DNA of 64,000 bases. It comes from Diorhabda sublineata. Lineage: Eukaryota > Arthropoda > Insecta > Coleoptera > Chrysomelidae. Shown in pieces: positions 35,025-48,524 of the stretch. The notes under the pieces are model-generated. The model saw only the letters and a list, made by a program, of their open reading frames with translations, was not told where the DNA came from and made no database searches. Numbering within the stretch: position 1 is the stretch's first letter; each line of letters starts with the position of its first letter. A program made the position numbers and the translations under genes. The stretch lies in NCBI RefSeq assembly GCF_026230105.1, contig NC_079478.1, positions 35,851,653-35,915,652 on the forward strand. Reading direction: 5' to 3'.

Positions 35025-38000
35025 CAACTCAACGCTCCTCCGGATCTTCCACGCACCGTTATCGCCAACTGGGTCAAAAATCTTCCATAGAATCTTAAAT
35101 TCCCAGCAGTTCAAAATCTATTAACTCATCGTCGTCATAGTCCATGTCTCGTATCAATACGTGAGTCCAGGATGGATAAATTATGAGGTTTGACCTTTTT
35201 GGAAGCTCTTTGGAGTGTCCAGAAGCATCTCAGTGCTCCTCCGGATCTTCCACGCACAGTTATCCCCAACTGGGTCAAAAATCTTCCATAGAATCTTAAA
35301 TTCCCAGCAGTTCAAAATCTATTAACTTATCGTCGTCATAGTCCATGTCTCGTATCAATACGTGAGTCCAGGATGGATAAATTATGAGGTTTGACCTTTT
35401 TGGAAGCTCTTTGGAGTGTCCAGAAGCATCTCAGTGCTCCTCCGGATCTTCCACGCACAGTTATCCCCAACTGGGTCAAAAATCTTCCATAGAATCTTAA
35501 ATTCCCAGCAGTTCAAAATCTATTAACTTATCGTCGTCATAGTCCATGTCTCGTATCAATACGTGAGTCCAGGATGGATAAATTATGAGGTTTGACCTTT
35601 TTGGAAGCTCTTTGGAGTGTCCAGAAGCATCTCAGTGCTCCTCCGGATCTTCCACGCACAGTTATCCCCAACTGGGTCAAAAATCTTCCATAGAATCTTA
35701 AATTCCCAGCAGTTCAAAATCTATTAACTCATCGTCGTCATAGTCCATGTCTCGTATCAATACGTGAGTCCAGGATGGATAAATTATGAGGTTTGACCTT
35801 TTTGGAAGCTCTTTGGAGTGTCCAGAAGCATCTCAGTGCTCCTCCGGATCTTTCACGCACCGTTATCGCCAGCTGGGTGAAAAATCTTCCATAGAATCTT
35901 AAATTCCCAGCAGTTCAAAATCCATTAACTTATCGTCGTCATAGTCCATGTCTCGTATCAATACGTGAGTCCAGGATGGATAAATTATGAGGTTTGACCT
36001 TTTTGGAAGCTCTTTGGAGTGTCCAGAAGCATCTCAGTGCTCCTCCGGATCTTCCACGCACAGTTATCCCCAACTGGGTCAAAAATCTTCCATAGAATCT
36101 TAAATTCCCAGCAGTTCAAAATCTATTAACTTATCGTCGTCATAGTCCATGTCTCGTATCAATACGTGAGTCCAGGATGGATAAATTATGAGGTTTGACC
36201 TTCTTGGAAGCTCTTTGGAGTGCCCAGAAGCATCTCAGTGCTCCTCCGGATCTTCCACGCACAGTTATCGCCAACTGGGTCAAAAATCTTCCATAGAATC
36301 TTAAATTCCCAACAGTTCAAAATCCATTAACTTATCGTCTTCGTAGTCCATGTCTCGTATCAATACGTAACTCCAGGATGGATAAATCTTGAGGTTTGAC
36401 CTTCTTGGAAGCTCTTTGGAGTGTCCAGAAGCATCTCAGTGCTCCTCCGGATCTTCCACGCACAGTTATAGCCAACTGGGTCAAAAATCTTCCATAGAAT
36501 CTTAAATTCCCAGCAGTTCAAAATCTATTAACTTATCGTCGTCTTAGTCCATGTCTCGTATCAATACGTGAGTCCAGGATGGATAAATTATGAGGTTTGA
36601 CCTTCTTGAAAGCTCTCTGAAGTGCCCAGAAGCATCTCAACGTTCCTCCGGATCCTCCACGCACCGTTATCGCCAACTGAGTCAAAAATCTTCCATAGAA
36701 TCTTAAATTCCCAGCAGTTCAAAATCTATTAACTCATCGTCGTCATAGTCCATGTCTCGTATCAATACGTAACTCCAGGATGGATAAATTATGAGGTTTG
36801 ACCTTCTTGGAAGCTCTTTGGAGTGCCCAGAAGCATCTCAGTGCTCCTCCGGATCTTCCACGCACAGTTATCGCCAACTGGGTCAAAAATCTTCCATAGA
36901 ATCTTAAATTCCCAGCAGTTCAAAATCCATTAACTTATCGTCTTCGTAGTCCATGTCTCGTATCAATACGTAACTCCAGGATGGATAAATCTTGAGGTTT
37001 GACCTTCTTGGAAGCTCTTTGGAGTGTCCAGAAGCATCTCAGTGCTCCTCCGGATCTTCCACGCACAGTTATAGCCAACTGGGTCAAAAATCTTCCATAG
37101 AATCTTAAATTCCCAGCAGTTCAAAATCTATTAACTTATCGTCGTCTTAGTCCATGTCTCGTATCAATACGTGAGTCCAGGATGGATAAATTATGAGGTT
37201 TGACCTTCTTGAAAGCTCTCTGAAGTGCCCAGAAGCATCTCAACGTTCCTCCGGATCCTCCACGCACCGTTATCGCCAACTGAGTCAAAAATCTTCCATA
37301 GAATCTTAAATTCCCAGCAGTTCAAAATCTATTAACTCATCGTCGTCATAGTCCATGTCTCGTATCAATACGTAACTCCAGGATGGATAAATTATGAGGT
37401 TTGACCTTCTTGGAAGCTCTTTGGAGTGCCCAGAAGCATCTCAGTGCTCCTCCGGATCTTCCACGCACAGTTATCGCCAACTGGGTCAAAAATCTTCCAT
37501 AGAATCTTAAATTCCCAGCAGTTCAAAATCCATTAACTTATCGTCTTCGTAGTCCATGTCTCGTATCAATACGTAACTCCAGGATGGATAAATCTTGAGG
37601 TTTGACCTTCTTGGAAGCTCTTTGGAGTGTCCAGAAGCATCTCAGTGCTCCTCCGGATCTTCCACGCACAGTTATAGCCAACTGGGTCAAAAATCTTCCA
37701 TAGAATCTTAAATTCCCAGCAGTTCAAAATCTATTAACTTATCGTCGTCATAGTCCATGTCTCGTATCAATACGTGAGTCCAGGATGGATAAATTATGAG
37801 GTTTGACCTTTTTGGAAGCTCTTTGGAGTGTCCAGAAGCATCTCAGTGCTCCTCCGGATCTTCCACGCACAGTTATAGCCAACTGGGTCAAAAATCTTCC
37901 ATAGAATCTTAAATTCCCAGCAGTTCAAAATCCATTAACTTATCGTCGTCATAGTCCATGTCTCGTATCAATACGTGAGTCCAGGATGGATAAATTATGA

Positions 38001-39893
38001 GGTTTGACCTTCTTGGAAGCTCTTTGGAGTGCCCAGAAGCATCTCAGTGCTCCTCCGGATCTTCCACGCACAGTTATCGCCAACTGGGTCAAAAATCTTC
38101 CATAGAATCTTAAATTCCCAGCAGTTCAAAATCCATTAACTTATCGTCTTCGTAGTCCATGTCTCGTATCAATACGTAACTCCAGGATGGATAAATCTTG
38201 AGGTTTGACCTTCTTGGAAGCTCTTTGGAGTGTCCAGAAGCATCTCAGTGCTCCTCCGGATCTTCCACGCACAGTTATAGCCAACTGGGTCAAAAATCTT
38301 CCATAGAATCTTAAATTCCCAGCAGTTCAAAATCTATTAACTTATCGTCGTCATAGTCCATGTCTCGTATCAATACGTAACTCCAGGATGGATAAATCTT
38401 GAGGTTTGACCTTCTTGGAAGCTCTTTGGAGTGTCCAGAAGCATCTCAGTGCTCCTCCGGATCTTCCACGCACAGTTATAGCCAACTGGGTCAAAAATCT
38501 TCCATAGAATCTTAAATTCCCAGCAGTTCAAAATCTATTAACTTATCGTCGTCATAGTCCATGTCTCGTATCAATACGTGAGTCCAGGATGGATAAATTA
38601 TGAGGTTTGACCTTTTTGGAAGCTCTTTGGAGTGTCCAGAAGCATCTCAGTGCTCCTCCGGATCTTCCACGCACAGTTATAGCCAACTGGGTCAAAAATC
38701 TTCCATAGAATCTTAAATTCCCAGCAGTTCAAAATCCATTAACTTATCGTCTTCGTAGTCCATGTCTCGTATCAATACGTAACTCCAGGATGGATAAATC
38801 TTGAGGTTTGACCTTCTTGGAAGCTCTTTGGAGTGTCCAGAAGCATCTCAGTGCTCCTCCGGATCTTCCACGCACAGTTATAGCCAACTGGGTCAAAAAT
38901 CTTCCATAGAATCTTAAATTCCCAGCAGTTCAAAATCTATTAACTTATCGTCGTCTTAGTCCATGTCTCGTATCAATACGTGAGTCCAGGATGGATAAAT
39001 TATGAGGTTTGACCTTCTTGAAAGCTCTCTGAAGTGCCCAGAAGCATCTCAACGTTCCTCCGGATCCTCCACGCACCGTTATCGCCAACTGGGTCAAAAA
39101 TCTTCCATAGAATCTTAAATTCCCAGCAGTTCAAAATCTATTAACTCATCGTCGTCATAGTCCATGTCTCGTATCAATACGTAACTCCAGGATGGATAAA
39201 TTATGAGGTTTGACCTTCTTGGAAGCTCTTTGGAGTGCCCAGAAGCATCTCAGTGCTCCTCCGGATCTTCCACGCACAGTTATCGCCAACTGGGTCAAAA
39301 ATCTTCCATAGAATCTTAAATTCCCAGCAGTTCAAAATCCATTAACTTATCGTCTTCGTAGTCCATGTCTCGTATCAATACGTAACTCCAGGATGGATAA
39401 ATCTTGAGGTTTGACCTTCTTGGAAGCTCTTTGGAGTGTCCAGAAGCATCTCAGTGCTCCTCCGGATCTTCCACGCACAGTTATAGCCAACTGGGTCAAA
39501 AATCTTCCATAGAATCTTAAATTCCCAGCAGTTCAAAATCTATTAACTTATCGTCGTCATAGTCCATGTCTCGTATCAATACGTGAGTCCAGGATGGATA
39601 AATTATGAGGTTTGACCTTTTTGGAAGCTCTTTGGAGTGTCCAGAAGCATCTCAGTGCTCCTCCGGATCTTCCACGCACAGTTATAGCCAACTGGGTCAA
39701 AAATCTTCCATAGAATCTTAAATTCCCAGCAGTTCAAAATCCATTAACTTATCGTCTTCGTAGTCCATGTCTCGTATCAATACGTAACTCCAGGATGGAT
39801 AAATCTTGAGGTTTGACCTTCTTGGAAGCTCTTTGGAGTGTCCAGAAGCATCTCAGTGTTCCTCCGGATCTTCCACGCACCGTTATCGCCTTG
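35025..39893. repeat. Tandem array E, 201-bp monomer, 3' of Blimp-1
   Basis: About 24 copies at a 201-bp step (CGGATC at 35041, 35242, 35443...). The monomer contains CTCCTCCGGATCTTCCACGC, a GTCCATGTCTCGTATCAATA block and a TTTGGAAGCTCTTTGGAGTG block. It is more GC-rich than the other arrays. Although 201 is a multiple of three, no frame stays open over several copies. The first half uses GTGAGTCCAGG variants; the right part interleaves GTAACTCCAGG variants in a 603-bp (three-monomer) higher order. The array begins about 400 bp after the stop codon. Confidence 0.98.
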
Positions 39894-40559
39894 ACTTGGA
39901 AAATGGTTCAGGGTTTCTTCTTGAGTTTCTCATCTCCATGGATTTTGACTCCTCTTGTTTCAGTTGATAGCTGGAACACCTCAGTCGCTCCTGAAAGAAC
40001 CGAAGTGGTTCAAACCATGATGTACCTCAAGGATTCGTTCAGAATCTCCCTGCGGCACCTTCCATAGAGTTTTGTCGCTAGACCATAAGCACCAGATTCT
40101 TGAATGGACGCCAACTCCACCAGGTCCTCATACAGTTAGGCCTGGGGGAAATCAATGAAGAGGTGGCGATGACCGATATTGGTGGGGTTCGTGGGTCTTC
40201 TGTAGATCATTTTTCTTTCACGTTTTTCATTCGATTTTGTATCAACATTGATGGGTTTTACTATTTGGAACGTAGTATAGTACTGATAAAAAAATTCTTT
40301 GTAAGAAATTGATTTTTTTCTGAAGATACTCATTAATACTGTTGAGATATAATTTATTTAGTAGGTATTTATTCTTAGTTGTTAATTCCAAGTATTTTAT
40401 GGAATTTTTATCCGAATTTTGAATTTAGACTGATAATGAAAAAGCAATATCCCCTAATTATGAGAAATATCTGTAAGAATTTATGGGTTTGGTTCGGATG
40501 GATGATGTCGCATGTTTTATTTGATTGAAATTTTTATTCTATTTTCGGTATAAATCGTT
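39894..40559. other. Right flank of array E
   Basis: The array breaks off after CACCGTTATCGCC and runs into about 180 bp of moderately GC-rich, non-repeated DNA (to 40080), then AT-rich DNA. The + frame 39813-40067 and the minus frame over the same bases are both readable, but neither matches anything I know. This flank may preserve the ancestral sequence from which the monomer was taken. Confidence 0.4.
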
Positions 40560-43440
40560 CTAATTTTTTTATTTTCTTAGAATTAATTTTATTTGTTCTT
40601 GTTAAAAGTTTCGAAAATGTTTAATCTATATTCGAAATTTAACGTTTTTTTCGAAAAGTTTTTTCATTTTTTTAACCTCTACTACAATTTTTAACTAATT
40701 TATTCAATGTTTTAAACCCGTTTTTTCCTAATTACTCGTTTTTCAAAATTTTCCATAATTTTCCGTGATATTAATAAATTTTCTTAAAACTTCATATTTT
40801 TTTCGAAAAATCGCTACAATTTTTTCAAAAAATTATCAAAATTTACTTAGATGAATTGTTCAAATTGGTATTGACTTAATCTGATGAAAGTTTCCAATTT
40901 TTTTTTATCTATGTTCAAAATTTACCATTTTTTTCGAAAACATTTTTTATAATTTCAAAAATTTCAACATCAACCACGATTTTTAACAAGTTTATTAAAT
41001 TTTTTGAAGGTTTTGTTTTTTTTTCGATAAAGTCGTAAAACTTTTGGAATTTTTAAAGAAATTATCCAAAATTTTTTATAATTTCCCATAGTATTATTAA
41101 ATTTTCTCAAAATTTCAACTTTTTGTCTAAAAATCGTTACAATTTTTTCAAAAAATTATCAAAATTTACTTAGATGAATTGTTCAAATTGGTATTGACTT
41201 AATCTGATGAAAGTTTCAAAATTTTTGTAATCTATGTTCAAAATTTACCATTTTTTTCGAAAACATTTTTTATAATTTCAAAAATTTCAACATCAACCAC
41301 GATTTTTAACAAGTTTATTAAATTTTTTGAAGGTTTTGTTTTTTTTTCGATAAAGTCGTAAAACTTTTGGAATTTTTAAAGAAATTATCCAAAATTTTTT
41401 ATAATTTCCCATAGTATTATTAAATTTTCTCAAAATTTCAACTTTTTGTCTAAAAATCGTTACAATTTTTTCAAAAAATTATCAAAATTTACTTAGATGA
41501 ATTGTTCAAATTGGTATTGACTTAATCTGATGAAAGTTTCAAAATTTTTGTAATCTATGTTCAAAATTTACCATTTTTTTCGAAAACATTTTTTATAATT
41601 TCAAAAATTTCAACATCAACCACGATTTTTAACAAGTTTATTAAATTTTTTGAAGGTTTTGTTTTTTTTTCGATAAAGTCGTAAAACTTTTGGAATTTTT
41701 AAAGGAATTATCCAAAATTTTTTATAATTTCCCATAGTATTATTAAATTTTCTCAAAATTTCAAATTTTTGTCTAAATCGTTACAATTTTTTCAAAAAAT
41801 TATCAAAATTTACTTAGATGAATTGTTCAAATTGGTATTGACTTAATCTGATGAAAGTTTCAAAATTTTTGTAATCTATGTTCAAAATTTACCATTTTTT
41901 TCGAAAACATTTTTTATAATTTCAAAAATTTCAACATCAACCACGATTTTTAACAAGTTTATTAAATTTTTTGAAGGTTTTGTTTTTTTTTCGATAAAGT
42001 CGTAAAACTTTTGGAATTTTTAAAGGAATTATCCAAAATTTTTTATAATTTCCCATAGTATTATTAAATTTTCTCAAAATTTCAACTTTTTGTCTAAAAA
42101 TCGTTACAATTTTTTCAAAAAATTATCAAAATTTACTTAGATGAATTGTTCAAATTGGTATTGACTTAATCTGATGAAAGTTTCAAAATTTTTGTAATCT
42201 ATGTTCAAAATTTACCATTTTTTTCGAAAACATTTTTTATAATTTCAAAAATTTCAACATCAACCACGATTTTTAACAAGTTTATTAAATTTTTTGAAGG
42301 TTTTGTTTTTTTTTCGATAAAGTCGTAAAACTTTTGGAATTTTTAAAGGAATTATCCAAAATTTTTTATAATTTCCCATAGTATTATTAAATTTTCTCAA
42401 AATTTCAACTTTTTGTCTAAAAATCGTTACAATTTTTTCAAAAAATTATCAAAATTTACTTAGATGAATTGTTCAAATTGGTATTGACTTAATCTGATGA
42501 AAGTTTCAAAATTTTTGTAATCTATGTTCAAAATTTACCATTTTTTTCGAAAACATTTTTTATAATTTCAAAAATTTCAACATCAACCACGATTTTTAAC
42601 AAGTTTATTAAATTTTTTGAAGGTTTTGTTTTTTTTTCGATAAAGTCGTAAAACTTTTGGAATTTTTAAAGGAATTATCCAAAATTTTTTATAATTTCCC
42701 ATAGTATTATTAAATTTTCTCAAAATTTCAAATTTTTGTCTAAATCGTTACAATTTTTTCAAAAAATTATCAAAATTTACTTAGATGAATTGTTCAAATT
42801 GGTATTGACTTAATCTGATGAAAGTTTCAAAATTTTTGTAATCTATGTTCAAAATTTACCATTTTTTTCGAAAACATTTTTTATAATTTCAAAAATTTCA
42901 ACATCAACCACGATTTTTAACAAGTTTATTAAATTTTTTGAAGGTTTTGTTTTTTTTTCGATAAAGTCGTAAAACTTTTGGAATTTTTAAAGAAATTATC
43001 CAAAATTTTTTATAATTTCCCATAGTATTATTAAATTTTCTCAAAATTTCAACTTTTTGTCTAAAAATCGTTACAATTTTTTCAAAAAATTATCAAAATT
43101 TACTTAGATGAATTGTTCAAATTGGTATTGACTTAATCTGATGAAAGTTTCAAAATTTTTGTAATTTATGTTCAAAATTTACCATTTTTTACGAAAAACT
43201 TTTTTATAATTTCAAAAATATCAACATCAACCACGATTTTTAACAAGTTTATTAAATTTTTTGAAGGTTTTGTTTTTTTTTCGATAAAGTCGTAAAACTT
43301 TTGGAATTTTTAAAGAAATTATCCAAAATTTTTTATAATTTCCCATAGTATTATTAAATTTTCTCAAAATTTCAACTTTTTGTCTAAAAATCGTCACAAT
43401 TTTTTCAAAAAATTATCAAAATTTACTTAGATGGATTTTT
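40560..43440. repeat. Tandem array F, 323-bp monomer
   Basis: About eight to nine very AT-rich copies (TTTACC word at 40921, 41244, 41567, 41888, 42211, 42534, 42855, 43178: steps 323, 323, 321, 323, 323, 321, 323). The monomer carries CAACATCAACCACGATTTTT and GGTATTGACTTAATCTGATG blocks. The 321-bp form has the TTTTTGTCTAAATCG variant and recurs every third copy. The first copy, left of 40921, is diverged. Confidence 0.95.
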
Positions 43441-45560
43441 TGAATTGGTATTAGTAGTACTAATCGCCTTGACCTGGTAAAAGGTTTCAAATATTTTTAA
43501 TTTATGTTCAAAATTTATTGTTCTTCATGAAAAATTTTTCTATAATTTCAAAAATTTTAACCTCTACCAATATTTTCAACAAATTTATTCAATTATTTGA
43601 GGGTCTTTTCTTTTTTTCAATAAATCATGCTGCTTTTTGAAATCTTTCGAAAGTTTTTCGAAAATTTTCCATAATTCTCCAAATTCCATACAAATTCTAT
43701 AATATTGTATTTTTTTCATATTTTAAAATTTCACTGGGTTTTTCCAGTTTTTTTCAAAATTTTCCAAAATTTTGTGAAAACTTGTTCAAAATCTAACGTT
43801 TTTTTCAAAAACCTTATCTATAATTTTAAAAATTTTCCAAATTTTCATTTTTAAATTTTATACATTTTTTTTAAATTCTATATTAATTTCCATATTTTCC
43901 AAATGTTTTCCAATTTTCAAAATATTCATTCTCATTTTTCCGGAAAATATATCTTTTATGAGAATTCCTAGACATTGTTTTTGAATTTTTTCATGTTTTT
44001 TATAATGTTTTTTCCATATTTCAAACCTTTGTTGGATTTTTTTGGTTTTTTCCAGAATTTCTTCAAATTTTTGTAAAAGCTTGTTCAAAATTTAACGTTT
44101 TCTCCAAAAATTTTCAATGTCTATCATAATTTTCGACAAATTTATTCAATTATTTGAGGGTTTTTCCTTTTTTTGCAATAAATCGTGCTGCTTTTTGAAA
44201 TTTTTCGAAAATTTTTCAAAAATTTTCCATAATTTTCCAAATTCTATACAAATTCTATAATATTGTTTTTTTCATATTTTAAACATTCACTGGGTTTTTC
44301 CAGTTTTTCCAGAATTTTTCAAAAGTTTGTGAAAACTTGTTCAAAATCTAACGTTTTTTCCAAAAACTTTTTCTATAATTTTAAAATTTTTGTTTTTTTT
44401 TTCAATAAATCATGAAGTTTTTTGAAATTTTTCGAAAATTTCCCATAATTTTCCAAATTTTCATTTTTAAATTTTATACATTTTTTTAAATTCTATAATA
44501 ATTTCCATATTTTATGAGATTTCCTGGACATTGTTTTTGAAATTTTTCATGTTTTTTATGTTTTTTCCATATTTCAAATTTTTGTTGAATTTTTTTAGTT
44601 TTTTCCAAAATTTCTTCAAATTTTTGTAAAACCTTGTTCGACATTTACGTTTTTCCCAAAAATTTTCAACCTCTATCACAATTTTCGACAAATTTATTTA
44701 ATTATCTTTTCTTTTCCAATAAGTCATAAAGTTTTTTTGAAATTTTTTGAAAAATTCCTCATAATTTTCCATAATATTCTCAAATTTTCTAATTGTTCCC
44801 ATTTCTCTTAAAAAATTCACTACAATACATTTTCAATTTTACTATAATTTCCATATGTTCAGAATTTTTTGAAATTTCTTATGGAAATTCGTTAAAATTT
44901 TCAAAATATTCATGAAATTTTCATATTTCTAGAAACTTTGTTACCTTTGACGGGAATTTTTGAACATTGTTTTGAAAATTTTCATAGTTTTTTCTGTATT
45001 TTAAAGTTGTGTGTCACTTTGACATTTATAAGTATACTTTTGACATACCTGAATGTACTTTTGACGTTTTTGAATTTACATTTGACTTTTATTGACAACA
45101 TTTAAAGTTTTAACTCATTTTTTGACATTTATAATTATATTTTGACGCGTCTAAATGCATAATTCATCACAGTTTTCAAAATATTTATGTGATTTTAGTA
45201 TTTCTATATATTTCGAAAAAGTTTTGGGATAATTTGGGATCGTTGACATTTCACGATTTACAAAAATTTCGTCAAAATCTTAACGTTTTCGAATTTTTCC
45301 ACTTTTTTTCTACAAATTCATTACAATTTCCAAAATATTTATATGATTTTCATGTTTCCATATATTTCTAAATAATTTTAGAGGTTTTTTTCGAGTTTTA
45401 CATGATTTTTAATGTTTTTTTCACATTTTACATGATTTTTAATATCTCATGATCTATCGATGATTTTTGAGACATCCAATAATTTAGTATCGTTGAAATT
45501 TTATAATTTCCAGAAATTTCATTAAAACTTCAATATTTTTCGTCCTCAAAATTTAAAGAA
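43441..45560. repeat. Diverged tail of array F
   Basis: Continues with words typical of array F (TCAAAATTTA..., TTTTTCAATAAATC, TTCCATAATTTTCC) but at irregular spacing and with much drift. A local ~670-bp duplication is visible: the GTTTGTGAAAACTTGTTC and CACTGGGTTTTTCC words near 43730-43790 recur near 44290-44340. No genes; the small frames at 43858-44088 and 45189-45371 are AT-rich noise. Confidence 0.7.
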
Positions 45561-46404
45561 AATTCACACAAATTGAAAAATAAAATAAATGAAAAATCAC
45601 AAGTTTTCCACGAAATTATTTTAATTTAAATAAGAATCGAGACCATGATTTCCATAATTTTCCATAATTTTTCGTTATTGTCTCAAAAAAATATAAAAAA
45701 AACAACATAAATTTCAAAAATTTGGTATAATTCAAATGATTTATATATTTTTTAATTTTTTATTTCTCCGAACCCAAATTTAAATATTTTTAAGCACTTT
45801 TTCCAAAAAAAACTTCAAATACAAATAAAAATTTACGAAAATTCAAAAAATATTCCCATATATGTTTCAGAACATCGAATTTTTTTATATTTTTACACTT
45901 TTTTCACTTTTTTTTAGATATTAAAAAAACAATTTCAGTTTTTTTTAAATATAAATTTCATTATCTACCTTAAAATAATAATTATTTCAATTATCTCAAA
46001 CATACGACATTCGTTTTTATTTTCAAATTTTGAATTTAAATTTCCAACTTTGTAAACTGTCAAACTCAATATATCGTAGATGCATTGAAGACATTTGATA
46101 ATAATCGAACATTTGAAAAGTTTTAACCTCTAAAAGACATTATTTTTCATTAAATTATTCCTTCAAATATCCCCAACAAAATTTCCTCGATGCATCGCGG
46201 TCTCCATAATTTACTTATTTAATTATATCCAAAAAAAAAAAATAAACCAAATACGAATGCTTCACAAAATATAATCTTGTAATCAAGTGTGTACGTATTT
46301 TAATATTTAAAGGTGCTTGTGACATTTATTTCCATTAAATGTGACAACTTCAACATTATTTGATAATCAGTGGTATAAAATTCAAATAGTTTCCTAAAGC
46401 AAGT
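45561..46404. other. AT-rich spacer
   Basis: Homopolymer-rich AT DNA between arrays F and G. I see no open frame, terminal repeat or regulatory motif that I can defend. Confidence 0.6.
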
Positions 46405-48446
46405 TTCACACGTTACGGCAAATCGTAACAAATATTCTGAACCGCACTCAGCTTTACCTTAATGTTTACAAATCGTATTACGTATAAGATTCTAAAAATT
46501 ACATACTGTACATCGTTTTTAGATGAAAAAATTAATAATATTACGTAAAACAAAAAAAAAATCAAAGCTACTATTCTTACAATTTTGAAAAACTTGCAAA
46601 ATGACTCTGAATCACGTGTTACCCCTAGTTGCAATCAATTTTAATGTTTATTACACTTTTATAAGAAGACATTCATCTTTTTTATGACTTTTTCAACCGG
46701 AAATGGCTTAAAAGATGACAAAAAATTATAAATAAAAAATAAAATCACCTATTTGTTAACAAATAGTTCCTTTATAATGATATTTACACGTTCTATACAC
46801 CTACGATTCATCGTAACGTGTAAACCCGGTTTTATATTTCATATATACACTAATCCTGTTGTCGAAACCACGTGATTCAATATGGCGTTTGTGGGCAAAC
46901 AATTTAAAAACGTGCGTCCAATTTCTATTTTTAATTTGGATGTTTTACACGTTAGAGCAAATCGTAACAAATGTTTATACATCGTATTACGTTTAAGATT
47001 CGAAAAATTACATACTCTACATTGTTTTTAGATGAAAAAATTAATAATATTACGTAAAACAAGAAAAAATCAAAGCTACTATTCTTATAATTTTGAAAAA
47101 CTTCCAAAATGGCTCTGAATCACGTGTTACCCCTAGTTGCAATCAATTTTAATGTTTATTACACTTTTATAAGAAGACTTTCATCTTTTTTATGACTTTT
47201 TCAACCGGAAATGGCTTAAAAGATGACAAAAAATTATAAATAAAAAATAAAATCACCTATTTGTTAACAAATAGTTCCTTCATAAAGATATTTACACGTT
47301 CTATACACCTACGATTCATCGTAACGTGTAAACCCGGTTTTATATTTCATATATACACTAATCCTGTTGTCGAAACCACGTGATTCAATATGGCGTTTGT
47401 GGGCAAACAATTTAGAAACGTGCGTCCAATTTCTATTTTTAATTTGGATGTTTTACACGTTAGAGCAAATCGTAACAAATGTTTATACATCGTATTACGT
47501 TTAAGATTCGAAAAATTACATACTGTACATCGTTTTTAGATGAAAAAATTAATAATATTACGTAAAACAAAGAAAATTAAAGCTACTATTCTTATAATTT
47601 TGAAAAACCTCCAAAAAGGCTCTGAATTACGTACGACCACTAGTTACAATCAATTTTAATGTTTATTATACTTTTATAAGAAGACATTCATCTTTTTTAT
47701 GACTTTTTCAACCGGAAATGGCTTAAAAGATGACAAAAAATTATAAATAAAAAATAAAATCACCTATTTGTTAACAAATATTTCCTTCATAAAGATATTT
47801 ACACGTTCTATACACCTACGATTCATCGTAACGTGTAAACCCGGTTTTATATTTCATATATACACTAATCCGGTTGTCGAAACCACGTGATTCAATATGG
47901 CGTTTGTGGGCAAACAATTTAAAAACGTGCGTCCAATTTCTATTTTTAATTTGGATGTTTTACACGTTAGAGCAAATCGTAACAAATGTTTATACATCGT
48001 ATTACGTTTAAGATTCGAAAAATTACATACTCTACATTGTTTTTAGATAAAAAAATTAATAATATTACGTTAAACAAAGAAAATTAAAGCTACTATTCTT
48101 ACAATTTTGAAAAACCTCCAAATAGGCTCTGAATTACGTACGAACTCTAGTTACAATCAATTTTAATGTTTATTAAATATATATTATACTTTTTCAACCG
48201 GAAATGGCTTAGAAGATGACAAAAAATTACAAATAAAAAATAAAATCACCTATTTGTTAACAAATAGTTCCTTCATAAAGATATTTACACGTTCGATACA
48301 CCTACGATTCATCGTAACGTGTAAACCCGGTTTTATATTTCATATATACACTAATCCGGTTGTCGAAACCACGTGATTCAATATGGCGTTTGTGGGCAAA
48401 CAATTTAAAAACGTGCGTCCAATTTCTATTTTTAATTTGGATGTTT
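46405..48446. repeat. Tandem array G, ~508-bp MITE-like unit, four copies
   Basis: CAACCGGAAATGGC recurs at 46694, 47202, 47709 and 48195 (steps 508, 507, 486). Each copy has an inner ~415-bp part bounded by inverted sequences: left ACACGTTACGGCAAATCGTA (later copies TTAGAGC) and right TACGATTCATCGTAACGTGT, about 17 of 21 bases complementary. A ~95-bp linker (GAAACCACGTGATTCAATAT...) joins the copies. The last copy lost about 20 bp after TTTATTA. No open frame. Confidence 0.93.
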
Positions 48447-48524
48447 TGGTACAAAGTAGTTCTAGAAAAGCGGAATGAATAATTAAAATCATTGATGATG
48501 GATATTAATTGTATTTTCTGTTTA

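Noticed and set aside
39813..40067. 84-codon + strand frame at the right edge of array E
   Set aside because: It begins inside a repeat monomer, and neither its composition nor its motifs match a family; there is no splice or start context.
43858..44088. Lys-rich minus-strand frame in the array F tail
   Set aside because: Composition is what poly-T-rich + strand DNA gives by chance; no conserved motif.
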